From Citrus sinensis (lineage: Eukaryota > Streptophyta > Magnoliopsida > Sapindales > Rutaceae): a stretch of DNA of 64,000 bases. The stretch's first letter is position 1, and every line of letters starts with the position of its first letter. The notes beneath the pieces were generated by a model. It saw nothing but the letters and a program-made list of their open reading frames with translations. It was not told the origin of the DNA and searched no databases. Positions 1 to 11,819 of the stretch are shown in pieces. Made by a program: the position numbers and the translations under genes. The DNA lies in assembly GCF_022201045.2 (NCBI RefSeq), contig NC_068559.1, forward strand, positions 28,527,501-28,591,500, read 5' to 3'.

Positions 1-350
1 ATATTTTCTTAGAAAAAACTATTTATTATTATTAATTATTAATATTAAATAAATATAGTACTATTATTTTTAAAATAAATATAATAATATTATATTTATT
101 AATTATCTATTAATATAATGATATTATTTTTAAATAATTTTAACTTAGAATCAAATTATTATTTAGTTAAATATAATAATATTATTCAAATAAATATAAT
201 ATTATTTTTATTTTATTTTATTAATTATAAAATATTAAATTAAATTAAATTATTAAAAAAAATAGAAAACATTAAATCCACTCCCACTCCCCACTCCAAA
301 AATAGGTGGGGCCTACGGAGTGAGATTCCCAATCCCTCCCCAATTTAATA
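1..350. mobile_element. AT-rich terminal-repeat DNA element, copy 1, cut by window edge
   Basis: The first 270 bases are a near copy of about 793-1050, including the shared start ATATTTTCTTAGAA and the shared tail of AAATTAAATTAAATTA. They are followed by a G+C-richer end with CCACTCCCACTCC units, like the 3' end of the next copy. The element is seen only in part because its left end lies outside the window. No coding capacity is visible. The family assignment (PIF/Harbinger Tourist-like) is inferred from copy 2. Confidence 0.5.
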
Positions 351-356
351 AAGTAA

Positions 357-1227
357 GGTAGCGTTTACTTTTTGGATTGGATTATGAATACTGAGGAGTG
401 GGAATCCTAGGATTGGGAGTGTGGAGTGGGAGTGGGAGTGGGAGTAGGTTGTTTACTTACACTGGAATGGAAGCATGGATTAGAGATCAGAATCCAATTT
501 ATGTGTTTACTTTGTCTTGGATTGGGAGTAAATAGTTTCAAATTATAATTTTATCCTTATTTAAAGAATTATAGTTTTTAATTACAAAACTAATAAAAAA
601 TATATTTAATGAATAATATTTATTTTATTATATTTGTAAATTTATTATAATTATTAATATTCTTAATTATGAACAATAAATTATTAATTTTAATACAAAA
701 TGAAACCTTATTTTATTTTATTTAATATAATTATATTAAATTTATTATTATATAAAATAATAAAATAATATTATTTAGTACAAAATTAATATTTTCTTAG
801 AATAAACTATTTATTATTATTAATATTAAATAAATATATTACTATTATTTTTAAAATAAATATAATAATATTACATTTATTAATTCTCTATTAATATAAT
901 AATATTATTTTAAAATAATTTTAACTTAGAATCAATGCAACTTATTATTTAGTTAAATATAATATTATTATTCAAATAAATATAATAATATTTATTTTAT
1001 TTTATTAATTATAAAATATTAAATTAAATTAAATTAAAAAAAATAAAAGGGTAAAAAAGGGAGAGGTGGGAGTGGGATTTCCACTCCCTTCCCATTTAGA
1101 GGAAGTAAACGCTGGAGTGGGAAGAATCAACACTCCTCACTCTCACTCCAGCAAGTAAACACAACATAAACACTGAAGTGGGAAGAATCCACACTACTCA
1201 CTCCCACGCCAAAAAATAAACACAGCA
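357..1227. mobile_element. Non-autonomous Tourist-like DNA element, copy 2
   Basis: The left end GCGTTTACTTTTTGG is matched by an inverted right end CCAAAAAATAAACAC. The element is bordered by TAA on both sides (354-356 and 1228-1230), which fits the 3-bp TAA duplication of PIF/Harbinger Tourist elements. The right terminus is reiterated: units carrying AGTAAAC and GTGGGAAGAATC recur at about 1104, 1152 and 1208. The interior is AT-rich and has no open reading frame. Family assignment is inference from the TIR and the possible duplication. Confidence 0.5.
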
Positions 1228-1912
1228 TAAGAGTTTGACTCAAAATTAATCGCAAGTATTTGGACTACACCCATAAATTAGGATACTTAGAGGGAGAGGG
1301 AGAGACTAGTAGATTTAACCTGTCACTTGGAAAAGTAAAGATGATTAAAGCAGAAAGCTTGTTGGACAAAAAATATCACTATGATGAGATTGATAAAGCT
1401 TGCAAGTAAAAAGGGTCAAAAAGACCTTTTTAGTTTGAATAATGCAAACTGACCATCATGTTAACCATGAACGTAGCAATATCCTGTAGCTTTTCCTCCG
1501 GTTTGAAATTAAATCTGTCTTTAAAGAAAGACTCGGCTGGTTGATTGGGATGGGGGCGTCCAAAGTAACATCTTCAATCAACACAACTAATCAACTAAAA
1601 TAATATGATTTCTCTCAATACATGTTGATCAAATTCATCATTACTTCCTTGACCAAACCATATATATGAGTTGTTGAGCTATTTGATTCCAGATGCAATT
1701 TTGATTTTGCTTCCTTCTAGATTCTTAACGTTAAAAAGGGGAAGAGGAAAAAAAAGAAAAAGAAAAAGAAAAAGGGAGTTGGGTTTTAGAGACAGAGCAT
1801 GTGGAAAAATTTGTATTCTTATTATGAAAGAAAAATGGAGCTTCCAAATTACTTTATTATATCTCTGTTTAACATAACAGTGCAACAGATGAAAGTTGGA
1901 GTTCATTTACTT
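1228..1912. other. Intergenic, no gene seen
   Basis: This is AT-rich spacer between the Tourist-like element and the 3' end of the LRR gene on the minus strand. It holds an A-rich/GAAAAA purine tract near 1740-1775. The short open frames here have no recognisable content. Confidence 0.5.
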
Positions 1913-3218
1913 TTACTTAATACTTTCGAGCTCTTGGGTCTTGTATGACGCTTGTGATGGCATATCCTGCACAAAGAAAAATACAAAACATAGTTGGTGA
2001 TTAGCAGATAATCAAAAACAAAATGTCCACGGAGACGGATAGAGTTGAAAGTGTTCACATAGCGGGTACCCGTTGAGTTTTTGGCCCTCATAGTCCCTGC
2101 CAGTGAATTGTTTGCTACGTTTCTGATGAACCAACCAATGGATTAACGATCATACAATCAAGCACTAGCTGTAATAAAACTACATGCTGTACGCCCGTCG
2201 TCAAAAGTCTCAATTACGAAGTGTCGGTGGTCTTGTGTAGTTTTAAAATGAAACAAAAAGGAAGCGAGATAGAGAACGAGAACCAGACAACTCACAGGAT
2301 TCTTAAACTGCCATTTATAATGAGCTGAATCACCTCTCTTGGTATTCTGCCAGTTAGATTGTTATTATTCAATCTCCTGCGCGCATGTCAATTATGGAAC
2401 AAACATGTGAAATGAATTTCTTTGGATGCCAAACTACTGTTATGTCTTGTTTGGATATTAAAAAGGATATATCAAATTAATTACATGAACTTCAAGGATC
2501 TCAAGTTTCCAATGGATGCTGGAATGGCCCCTGACAATTGATTGTTGAACAGGCCCAAGCTGATCAGCTTCTTTAAATTACCAATCTCGCTTGGAATCGA
2601 TCCACTTATGTTATTTTTATAAACAGACCTGCCAGCAGCCGTACAAAAATATGGATTTATTCATTCTAGTGACGTAAAAACAAAATAAAATGCAAAGCTT
2701 CTTACAGATACTGAAGATTAGTCAGAAGTCCAAGCTGAGGAACGAGAGGTCCGCTTAATCCGGCATTACCAAGGTCCCTTCAATTTCATTAACAATAATA
2801 ATAATAAAATTTCAAAACCACTTCGAAACGATCAATCTTGGATTGAATTTCTTCAGTTAATAATTATAAAGAAAAAAAGGAAAAAAAAGTACACATACAC
2901 CCTGATGACGCTGTTCTCGCTGTTGCAGGTAACGTGAAACCAGGTGCATGGATTGACCAAAGTTGGATCCCAGCTTTGGAGAACATTGTTTGGGTCACTC
3001 AACGTGGTTCTCCAGGTATAAAGAGCATCCACTGTCAGACGTTATGTTATCCAAATAATACGATATACGTGAGCTCAATCAACATCACAATTCACACACA
3101 CACATACATAAATGATGTTATTTACTGTACCTTCCATATTACATTTTACAGGGGCGGCAAAGGCAGCCACGCCCACAACAATCACAAACAGAACATATAA
3201 ATGAGATTGAGACGCCAC
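1913..3218 (-). CDS. Small secreted leucine-rich repeat protein (LRR1-like, seven exons); start codon is GTG
   Basis: Seven exons on the minus strand join in phase: 3131-3218, 2899-3031, 2706-2777, 2485-2628, 2296-2376, 2020-2122 and 1913-1966. They give 224 codons before a TAA stop, close to the roughly 218 residues of Arabidopsis LRR1-type proteins (At5g21090 family). The product reads as a hydrophobic signal peptide, an LRRNT domain ([13 protein letters not shown], then PCTWFHVTC), and about four 24-residue LRRs, including [17 protein letters not shown] and [12 protein letters not shown]. The SERK-like ectodomain is not followed by a kinase. Such proteins act in the apoplast or at the membrane, in defence and receptor complexes. 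The codon where MASQ would be expected is GTG at 3216-3218. No in-frame ATG lies upstream before a stop, and the next in-frame ATG (in NMEV) would remove the signal peptide. The exon 6 donor (GTTTTT) is weak and that boundary is uncertain. The gene could be a recent null allele, a non-AUG start, or a local sequence error. Confidence 0.75.
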
Positions 3219-3318
3219 GCGGACAGGGCGTTTAGAGTTAAAGAAAATCTGATCGAGAACTAGGAGCTTACTCAAGTTTCAAGTTGCTTTTCTTTGTTGG
3301 TTGATTCCTATTTCCTAA

Positions 3319-3328
3319 TTTATATATA
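3319..3328 (-). promoter_or_regulatory. TATA box of the LRR gene
   Basis: The minus strand reads TATATATAAATT about 100 bases before the expected start, with a 5' leader of normal length between. A run of 20 G on the plus strand (3344-3363) lies immediately upstream. Confidence 0.5.
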
Positions 3329-3343
3329 CTCGCGCGCCGGCCA

Positions 3344-3363
3344 GGGGGGGGGGGGGGGGGGGG
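3344..3363. repeat. 20-bp poly-G/poly-C tract
   Basis: An uninterrupted run of 20 G sits just upstream of the TATA box of the LRR gene. It is prone to length variation and able to form G-quadruplex or triplex structures. Its length may also be affected by sequencing. Confidence 0.8.
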
Positions 3364-3892
3364 AGAAGAACTAAAAAGCTTCGGCAATTTGCAGCAATGA
3401 AGAGATATGATTTGACAAGTTCAAAGATTCTGCATCACTGAGTCAAGTCATCAACAATGAAATTCATGCATACAAGTCAAATGTAGAACAATGAATGTAA
3501 ATGTTGGGAAATCATTAATGAATAATTGTTTGATTGAAAACGGGGTCTTTCTGGAAGCATAATAATAACCACTGAAGAAGACAGATTCAGCAAGTTTCAT
3601 GAATCCATCGCGTTTACCAGTTATATTTCAACGCAGCCAGCTGGATCGAATGGATAATGTTAATTTTACCAAAAAATATTCGCAGAACCTTCGTCTAAAG
3701 ACCACTCATTGCATATTTCCCCGCTCTTTCTGGTGGGGGGAAAATTTGGGAAGAGCTGAGAGAGAGAGAGAGAGGAGACAGAGAAGAGGCACTGTTCAAC
3801 AAATAAAGACTGCTGAATTATGCATTAACCGTAGGAATGTCAGAGTTATATACAAAAGAGCAAGCAAGAAACATCTCTATCTCAGCATGTGT
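3364..3892. other. Intergenic spacer between the LRR promoter and the COL gene 3' end
   Basis: I see no gene here. The first part holds sequence upstream of the LRR gene. The last part (about 3740-3892) is the likely 3' untranslated region of the minus-strand CONSTANS-like gene and contains a GAGAGAGAG tract near 3761. Confidence 0.45.
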
Positions 3893-6800
3893 TCAACCTT
3901 CAGGAGCATCACTAGCTTTAACAAATCGACCTTTCACTCTCTTCCTAGTATCAGCTCTTGCCTTCCTTGACTCATACCGTATGTGCTTGTCATATCTATC
4001 CATGAGATGCATGTATTAGAACTTCAGAAATCACACAATCTGATAAACATATAGCCAGATGGCAACAAAAATGACGAATGTGAATATACCTTCGGGTTTT
4101 CTTCTTCTCCTTGTAACGCTGCATGGCATTCCCTCGATTTTGTGCTAGCAGCTCCAGATTGGCCTTGGCTGCTGCAGTTGTTCTCACAAGAAAAGGCTGT
4201 TCAAACTGGATATTTTTAGAGCTACTAGAGCCTTTGGGCTTTCCAAAAGCTGAACCTGATGATGGCCTTGCTATCGGTAGGTTGTTGCTCTCAGATGTTG
4301 CAGACCCCTGATTGGCTGTTGGGTTATTTGAGTTATTCTGAATTTTCACAATAGGACATATAAGTACTAGATAAAACTCAATGTTATATAAGGCCAAAAC
4401 TTTACCAAAATACTTAAAACAACAGGGGCGAATTAATAGAATTATATGTTACAAAGCAAATCTTATGGTCCATCCACCAAAAATTCAGAGACCTTTTCTC
4501 AACCTTCTACATCTATGCCAATATATGGGGGTAATTAAAAAAAAAAAAACAATCGATGCCTGCCAAAAATATCTACTGTTGACCATCCCTTATACATGCA
4601 GGAAACAGTTTTGCTGTGTGACAGATTGTTTTATAGGGAGACAGATATGCTCCTTTTTTTTTCATTCTACAGCCATTTTCTAATTGGAAACTCATGAGCC
4701 ATTTTCTATATGTTCACAGAGTTGTTCACAAGAGAGAGGAGCATTGACGAACAATGGGCATTGACAAGGAAAGTTTTATCACTGGAGGTACTAGTTTGTT
4801 ACAACTTAGAGACATCCACCAACTTAAACTACAGAAAATACACACAAGACCTCAAAAATTATCACACAAATCAAAATCCAAGTACTACAAAATATTATAC
4901 GAGAGTACAAATTAATATTCCAAGCACAATATCACATGCAATCAAAATCAAAATAATAAAACAATTAAAATAAAAATGAGCAACTACTGAGAGAACGTAC
5001 ATTAAATGATGCCATGTCATCATGTGTGACGGGACAATTCATCGGGTACATTTCTCCAAAAATTTCAGTATTAGTAAGGGATGTTTCTTTCATCAGTTCA
5101 TTGAAGTTCTTGATCATAAATACTGAATCACTTGCACCATATGCAACTTCTACCTGTTTAAATTCTTCATTGCCCCTCAATCGTCCCAAATTAAAATCCC
5201 ATATCTGTGAGTGAGTAGCAAGAAACCATTATCACAGATAGCACATGAGTCTATTAGTAACATTTATTACATTTAAAACCTCGAAAAACGAGGCAAATTA
5301 ATTAAAAGAGAGAAATCAGTACTAACCACAATATAACTATAAAGAGGAAAATTATCCCCAAAAAAAAAAAGGACACTATGGAAATCGATAAACTAATGTT
5401 TATTACATTAAAAACAAACTAATTAAAAAATGCAATATGCAGAGAAAAGAGCCAACAATACCTAGTTCAAATCCCAAATTGCCAAAACCTTCAACCCCAT
5501 CCTTATAACCCGTAATCGATTTACGTCTGTGACATGAGACAGTCTATGTTAGACCGACTCCAGCATTACACCGCCACAAGTTTTTCTTTGCACTTCGAAT
5601 TTTTTTCTTTTTTCTTTTTCAATGTTCCAAACTTTTTCGTCACAAGTTTCTTGTTGTAGCACATGTGACAGAAAAGTTGGTAATATATAGAAAAGCTTGT
5701 AAGTTCAAAAAAACTTGTAACTGTGTAATGCTTGAGCTGTCGCAAGGAAGACACGGCTCAGTGTTATTACTAGAAAGATAAGGGAGTAATGCTGAAATGA
5801 CATGAAAATGTTAAACAGTCATGGTTTCACAGGTCAATTTATCAAATTGAAAAAAGAGGAACATTCCTTGGCACCATCAGATTGAAATCCAGAAAGCCAT
5901 TCTAGAGAAGAAAACTCAGCCCACCTCAAGGATTATCTTTTAAGAAAACAGTACAAACACGGAATATCAAAGATAAATGCTTCCTCAAAAGGCATGCTTG
6001 TTATGGAAACAATATTAAACATGAAGTTCATATGCATTCAGATTAGTTGACACGGAAAATCAACAACACGCCATTATTTTAACAAGGAGGAATTAACGAA
6101 AACCAAGACAACTCTGCACACAAGAAAAACAAAACGTTTCTGGTTTTGTACAAGCCAAAAATAGCAAAGGAAACTCAGGATTTCAATTTAAAGTTTGACA
6201 AGCAGCATTGTCACAGATTTAAATGAAAATAACCTATAAATTCAACAGTACTCAAAAACAATACCTGAGCACCCTGACCACAAGAATGTCCATCCCAAAA
6301 CATACCCTCGTCGCCAACACGATCACACTCTTTAGAACCGAATTGTCGCTGCATCATAAGCAGAGACGTGAAAGGCGCTTGTTGCTCAACCCCATTCCCC
6401 AATTCATTCATCCTCGTCGTCGGCACCAAATTCTCGCCGCGGCCGCCAACACTATTATTCATACTAATATTGTTGTCGTTATTACTATCGTTATTGTTAA
6501 TAATTTTATTACCATTTTCATTCACCATCGAGTTTGTCTTTAACAACTCCACCAATTGTTTATGTATCACTTGTTTCAGCTTACCACAACTCGGACTCTG
6601 ACTCTGACCTTGTCTCTTTGACATACAACTCATTAAATCTCCATTAAAAAAGAAACCTTTCTCATTCGGCACCGTTAAATCCTGACTGTTCATAATCCCG
6701 TTGGCTTTATACATCCACAAGGATTCGAAATCTTGACTCCCGTTCCAGTACTCACCAAAGGACGCCGTTTCGTTCAGTTTCTTACCCTGAAGATCGAAAT

Positions 6801-7155
6801 TCCACATGGACGCCAGCTCGAGAGCCGATGGACAACCGGAGAAGCCTTCGATTGGGACGCGATCGTGCGCGGCAGACACAGAGCAGCTACCGTGCGCGTC
6901 CCAATCGCACTCTTGACAGAGCACCAAATTGTCAGTGGCGCACCGGAACGTCACTGGTTCGCTGCGGCAGTTATCGCAGATCTGTGACCGGATGTGTTTC
7001 TTTGAAAGTAGGTTCGCCGAGTGCACGTGGTGGTCGCAGAACAAACAGAGCTTCGCTGAGTCAGCTCTACAGTAAAGAACCGCTATTTGGTCACTGCAGA
7101 AATCGCACGGCACGCTTTCTTTGTTCCTGTCGGATTGCGGACTCACCATGTCCAT
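3893..7155 (-). CDS. COL14: CONSTANS-like zinc finger protein, COL14/COL15 type (two B-boxes plus CCT)
   Basis: Four exons (6265-7155, 5001-5204, 4090-4337, 3893-3995) join in phase to 481 residues. B-box 1 covers about residues 18-56 ([22 protein letters not shown]). B-box 2 covers about 61-100 ([22 protein letters not shown]). Both keep the Cys/His zinc ligands. The C terminus has a CCT domain ([20 protein letters not shown], then [14 protein letters not shown]) split by the last intron after KKKTRR. The long first exon and the phrase [16 protein letters not shown] are typical of the COL9-COL15 clade. Family members are nuclear regulators; the CCT contacts DNA or NF-Y subunits and the B-boxes bind partners, often in light, flowering or growth control. 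The ATG at 7153-7155 is the first in frame. Intron 1 (1,060 bases) carries a MITE-like insertion. The choice of COL14 over COL15 is uncertain. Confidence 0.93.
5551..5745. mobile_element. Degenerate MITE in intron 1 of the COL gene
   Basis: The left arm AGCATTACACCGCCACAAG (about 5561-5581) pairs imperfectly with the right arm CTTGTAACTGTGTAATGCT (about 5715-5733). The flanks GACCGACTCC and GAGCTGTC extend the inverted match. The length is about 190 bases with no coding capacity. No clear target duplication was found, so the superfamily is not assigned. Confidence 0.45.
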
Positions 7156-8007
7156 TTTCAAGCAAAATATTCAATAAAGTTTCTTTTTTATTTTGTGTTT
7201 TTGTTTTCAAAACCCTAACTGATCGCAAGGGGAGGAAGATAAGAGAGTGTGTTTTGGTAATTTTCTTCAATTTCTGGAAACAAGGAGAAGAAACATTTTT
7301 GACCTTTTGGGGATTAATGTTATTTCTGTTTTTGTAGAAACCGAGGCTGGCTGATGAGCAAAGATGGTGGGTTAACTTGCTCGCTAGTGAATTGAGTGAT
7401 GACCGATGATGGGATCTGTTAGTAAGACGTGGAGCCCAGTTAAGAAAATATCTTTTCACTTTTTGCTGATCTGGCACCTAAATTCAAGGCATTTCCTTAC
7501 GCACCCAATCAAACAATTAAGATTTGCTAGTATGTTTCCTTTAGTAACGTGGAAAATTTGATTATCGAATCTCGAGCGTTGGATGAGTTGAGGATTGGGG
7601 ATCGGCGGATAGGTGTGATTAAGGCGTAGGCGTAGTGGATTTATGGTGGGCGGTGGTTGTCGGAATGAATAGTTGAATTGGAGAAGTAAAAGAGGAGATC
7701 AAAGGCACATGATTTATTGTGTGGGCCAAGACGAGAATGGAATGGCTTTTTGATACTTTTAGGAAGAGCAAAAGCATAACAGGTTAAGATTTAACAGGAT
7801 TTTAATAACAAAGGCTAATCCCTAATGAGGGAGCCCAACCGCTGATATTGTTAAAATAATTAACAATATCTCTATCCCTAAGGATAAATGATTCTCGTGA
7901 CTTCAATGGAAGCATGTCGCTAATATGATATTCTAATTACTCTATTCCACAAAAAAAAAAAAAAAAAAAGGCGATCTTGATGTAGCAGTAGTACATATAT
8001 GTTATAT
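7156..8007. other. 5' flank and promoter region of the COL gene
   Basis: This is non-coding sequence upstream of the minus-strand COL gene. It includes the probable 5' untranslated region (about 7156-7330). Beyond 7500 it is ordinary spacer with an A run at about 7951-7969. I did not find a convincing TATA box. Confidence 0.4.
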
Positions 8008-8430
8008 TGCATTTATTTTTTGGATTATGGATAAGAGAATAGATTTTAGTTAGGATGCATAAATTTAGGAACGAGGATTATAGAAAAAGGTGGAATGAAA
8101 AAGAAAAAAGAAAATATGAAATAAATTGATATTTTCACCCTTAGATAAAACTAAAAATTCTTTTCACCTCATTTTAATATTAAATTATTATTATTATTAT
8201 TATTATGATAACATTTACAATTAAAAAATTAGTAATAATAATAACAACAAAAACATTAATAATTATTATAATTATAATTACAATTAAAAAATTGATTTTG
8301 ATTTTGATTTTGATTTTGATTTTGATTTATGCAACTCAAGCAAACAACTTATTTTTATTCTTAATTCTCATTCTGATTTCAGTCTATTCCGATCCTTACT
8401 CATTCCAATTCTAATAAGTAAACATATTAT
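8008..8430. mobile_element. Second member of the GTTTACTT terminal-repeat element family
   Basis: The left end GCATTTATTTTTTGGATTATG resembles the left end of the element at 357 (GTTTACTTTTTGGATTGG). The right end, read in reverse, is GTTTACTTATTAGAATTGG. The inside is AT-rich with ATT and TTTTGA microsatellites (8185-8205 and 8296-8326) and no coding content. The element is degenerate; ends and class are inferred. Confidence 0.4.
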
Positions 8431-9653
8431 TTAACATTATATGATTTTACCAATTTACCCATGAGTAGTCAAAGTACCTCAAAACCAAAAAAAAAAAAAA
8501 AGAATTGATTGAAGACAGCGTTTCTCATCCTCATCTCAATTTTAAAGTAAGAAATAAATATTACAGAAAATTACATTAGCAATACTAAATCAAATATTGC
8601 ATTAAAGCCTAACGGTGAGAATTCAGGCTCTCAAACATTGTGTGTGAGTTCAAGTCTTAGTTGGAGTAATTTTCCTTTACATAGGGTATAGTGAGAATAA
8701 ATTTTCGAGTTATTATTAGATAAATATTTTAGGCGTACTAATACTATATATGTATCTAGACTATCAGCAGCAAGTTTCAGGTCATGATGATGAGAAAAAG
8801 AAAGTAGCGCTAACACCGCGCGGCTCCTGTGTATCCGATGTTACGTTACGAGGGTGCAAGAACAAGATTGATTTCCAACTGTTGTAGATAGAATTTTAAG
8901 AAAGGAAAACAAATGATCGCGTCGTCGAGCCAAAGAAGATACGGACGACCGAATGAAAACTCAATTATTAGTTGGGCTTTCGTTTTCAAGAATCATTAAT
9001 AATTGAGATTAGACTAAACTCAAGGGTGGGCCACAATGAGAAAGGAGGCACCAAAAGCAAGTGGGCCGGTGGCAGCGAAACATCTACATCGTAGCGGCGG
9101 GCGGCATTTGCAGTATTACCGAACGTAGTCAAGGCGAGGTGAAAACACTGTTGTGGATCACGTGTGAAGCTTTGAAAGAAGAGCAAATAACGTAATCAGA
9201 ACAACATTTTGAAGCTCCCAAACCAATTCAAGTCAATATTAAAGGACTGCGCACGTCGTCATCCGTGACGTAATTTATCAAAATTATAATACTTCCTTCA
9301 GCCAACTCCCCACCTCCACCGACCACCGTCCTCGCAATTTTATTTTTAGCACCTCCCCTCTTGGGATTTTGCTTCTTTTTTTTTTTCATCGTTTTAAAAC
9401 AACTTGTGACTCCTTTTCCCAATAAGAAGAAAAATAAATAACTAATCTGCGACCGTACTAGGTAGGTTTGTTCAATGCCAGCCCTTTTTTTTTTTTCTCC
9501 TCCTTATTTGGTCATGATACGATTTTGTGACTTTTCCATTAAAAATATTAATTGATAAGTCACTCACACAATTACGGGCGAGGGTAGACTTTTCCCAATT
9601 ATTGGTGCTATAAATATATATAGGTAGTACGTATTTAGATTTCTAATAAATTT
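8431..9653. other. Intergenic, no gene seen
   Basis: Low-complexity spacer with several poly-A and poly-T runs. Short open frames on both strands show no domain or family features. Confidence 0.4.
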
Positions 9654-9857
9654 CGGATGGTAACCAATTTCAGAAAAAAAAAAAAAAACAGAAAAGATAT
9701 TTATTATCGATTTTGCCAACTCAGCAGGATGATGAAAGAGATTGGAAATGCATCGGATGGTAACCAATTTCAGAAAAAAAAAAAAAAAAAACAGAAAAGA
9801 TATTTATTATCGATTTTGCCGACTCAGCAGAATGATGAAAGAGATTGGAAAATGCAT
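9654..9857. repeat. Tandem duplication, two copies with a 100-bp period
   Basis: The segment starting CGGATGGTAACCAATTTCAG at 9654 is repeated from 9754 to 9857. Only a few substitutions separate the copies (AACTCAGCAGGATG versus GACTCAGCAGAATG), plus a longer A run in the second copy. The high identity suggests a recent duplication. Confidence 0.9.
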
Positions 9858-11388
9858 TTTCATTTTTGATGAGAAGTAGACGGGAACAAAAAGAAGAACT
9901 TGGCATCTGATTCTGATCTGATAATGAATTATTGTGAAAGGATCCTCGACGGTTTGTATTTAATTTGAAGCGAGAAACCCTGATTTGGGCCCAAACAGAA
10001 TTGATCTGCATTCTTCGGCCCTTCTTCAGGCCTTATTCATGATGAGTATTTGTGGCATGTGATAAATTACGTCACGGATGACGTGCGGGAATTCTGCAAC
10101 CAAAACATCAGTTGCAAGTAAATTACTTTGCGCATATGATAACCTTGTTGTTGCTGGCATTTGTTTGCATGAAATTCTTTTTATTTTAGTGAGTTTTTTT
10201 TTAATTATTATTATTATGCTAGTTATTGATATAATAGAAGTTTATTACGGCTAAATCGTTACAATTATGAATTAGTCTAGAACTGTTTGGGAGAAATAAT
10301 ATAATACTAAGTAATAGAACGCCATGTGTCACCAAAAAATTAATAACCTATGCGAGGCATACCAAGTAATCAAAATGGTACATGGGATACACCATATTCC
10401 TTAACTAATTCCTGACTAAAAGATCAATGATTCTTTTTGGGCAATGACGACATTTTGCATATGTTCTTTACCCTTCTTGAACCTCTAGCCTCCATTGTTG
10501 AGAGCTCGCAAGCTCTTAACACCCAAAAAATTGGCCCAAAACTAACTTGAGCTCCAAACGTAGCAAGTGACACTGTTTTCACTACTTCTATCCTTATTTC
10601 TTTCTTTTGTATGTTAAACAAAACCCTTGAAGCCAAATCTCTCCAGACTTTCCAGCTTTCACTTAAAGCCAAAACAATCAATATACTCAACTACGCTAGG
10701 CACCACTTCACCTTAGTACAAATTAATTACGTTTAACTATGTTTTTATACATTTTTCTTCACCCAAAAATCTAGTTAAAACAATAATATACATAACATAA
10801 TTTAGTAATACATACCAACTATATAAGGTTGGAATTTTGAGTCCTAGGCACTGGAACTCATTTTCACTGCGACACTATAGAAGATTATGCCACTTACAGT
10901 AATCTAATTTATTACATTACATTTTTTAAGTCGCTTACCTTTAGTAATCTTTTTATAATACTCGTATTTAACAATCCGTACGCTTATGTACCACAAAGAA
11001 GCAATTTTATCTTTTCAAGATGGATTACAAAACTCTCAATTCGAAAGAGGATCCTTATCCTCTTAGTTAATAATTCGAGTATGTTAGTGATTGAGGTTAA
11101 TCCATAATAATTTTTGAAAAGGACTACTAGCTATCAATAAAATACAGTGATACGAAAAAGTAAAAGTGAATGTTATTATCAAACTTTCAGAAATTTTTTG
11201 TAAAATCTTAAATGTTTCTAGGATGGTAACATTCCACCCCTGATGAATTTGGGTCGAATATGTACTTCGGACAAGTCTCAAAAATGAAATTAGGACTTCT
11301 TCGAGACAGGCTCAAGACTCCAAGAAATTCCAGGTTCAAGTTTGGAGATTTTTTGACTCCCAAACTCGAAATAGTTAATTAAGGCAAT
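9858..11388. other. Intergenic, no gene seen
   Basis: AT-rich spacer. The minus-strand open frame near 10424-10690 has no recognisable domain and is flanked by nothing gene-like. Confidence 0.4.
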
Positions 11389-11499
11389 CTCTATCTTACA
11401 TGCATGTAAGATACACTCTTCTCACATGAATAGTATATGTGTGGGACTCATATACTATTTATGTGAGGGGAGTGTATCTTACATGCATGTAAGATAGAG
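11389..11499. mobile_element. Foldback MITE, 111 bp
   Basis: The element is almost entirely an inverted repeat. The left arm CTCTATCTTACATGCATGTA continues to AGTATATG, and the right arm is its reverse complement with a few changes, around a short centre GTGGGACTC. The ATGCAT motif inside each arm is itself palindromic. It shares size, arm start (CTAT.TTACAT) and centre (GTGGGAC or TGGGACC) with the element at 37760-37871, so the two look like one family. Confidence 0.8.
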
Positions 11500-11819
11500 G
11501 GACCCGTTAATTAAATTAAAATTAACGGAACTCAAAAACTGTCTCATCTCTTATCACTTAGCTAAGGTCGCCCGGGTGGGGATGGTATATGGGTGGCCAT
11601 ATCACTGTATCTAACCTGATCTGATTTGAAAAATAGATCGGATGCAAATGAAGACTCCAACTCAATTGGATCGGGTTAGATTTGATCCGATCCGAATATA
11701 TGATGAAACCAATACGCACACAAACTATCATTCGATTATAAGTTTAGATTGAGTGCAGATTACTTGTTTTTCCCAACCCAAATTTGGCCAGGAAAATCTA
11801 GAGAAATTCCCCGTGGGCA
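11500..11819. other. Spacer between the foldback MITE and the LINE relic
   Basis: Non-coding. It contains GGATCGGGTT and GATCCGATCCGAA stretches around 11590-11700 that look like transposon debris, but no clear boundaries are visible. Confidence 0.35.

Noticed and set aside
3599-3970. 123-codon plus-strand frame
   Set aside because: Shadow of the 3' end of the minus-strand COL gene and a GAGA tract.
6223-6987. Plus-strand frames opposite COL exon 1
   Set aside because: Antisense shadows of the B-box coding exon.
8600-8720. B-box-like GAGTTCAAGTC, possible SINE
   Set aside because: No A-box, tail or flanking duplication found.
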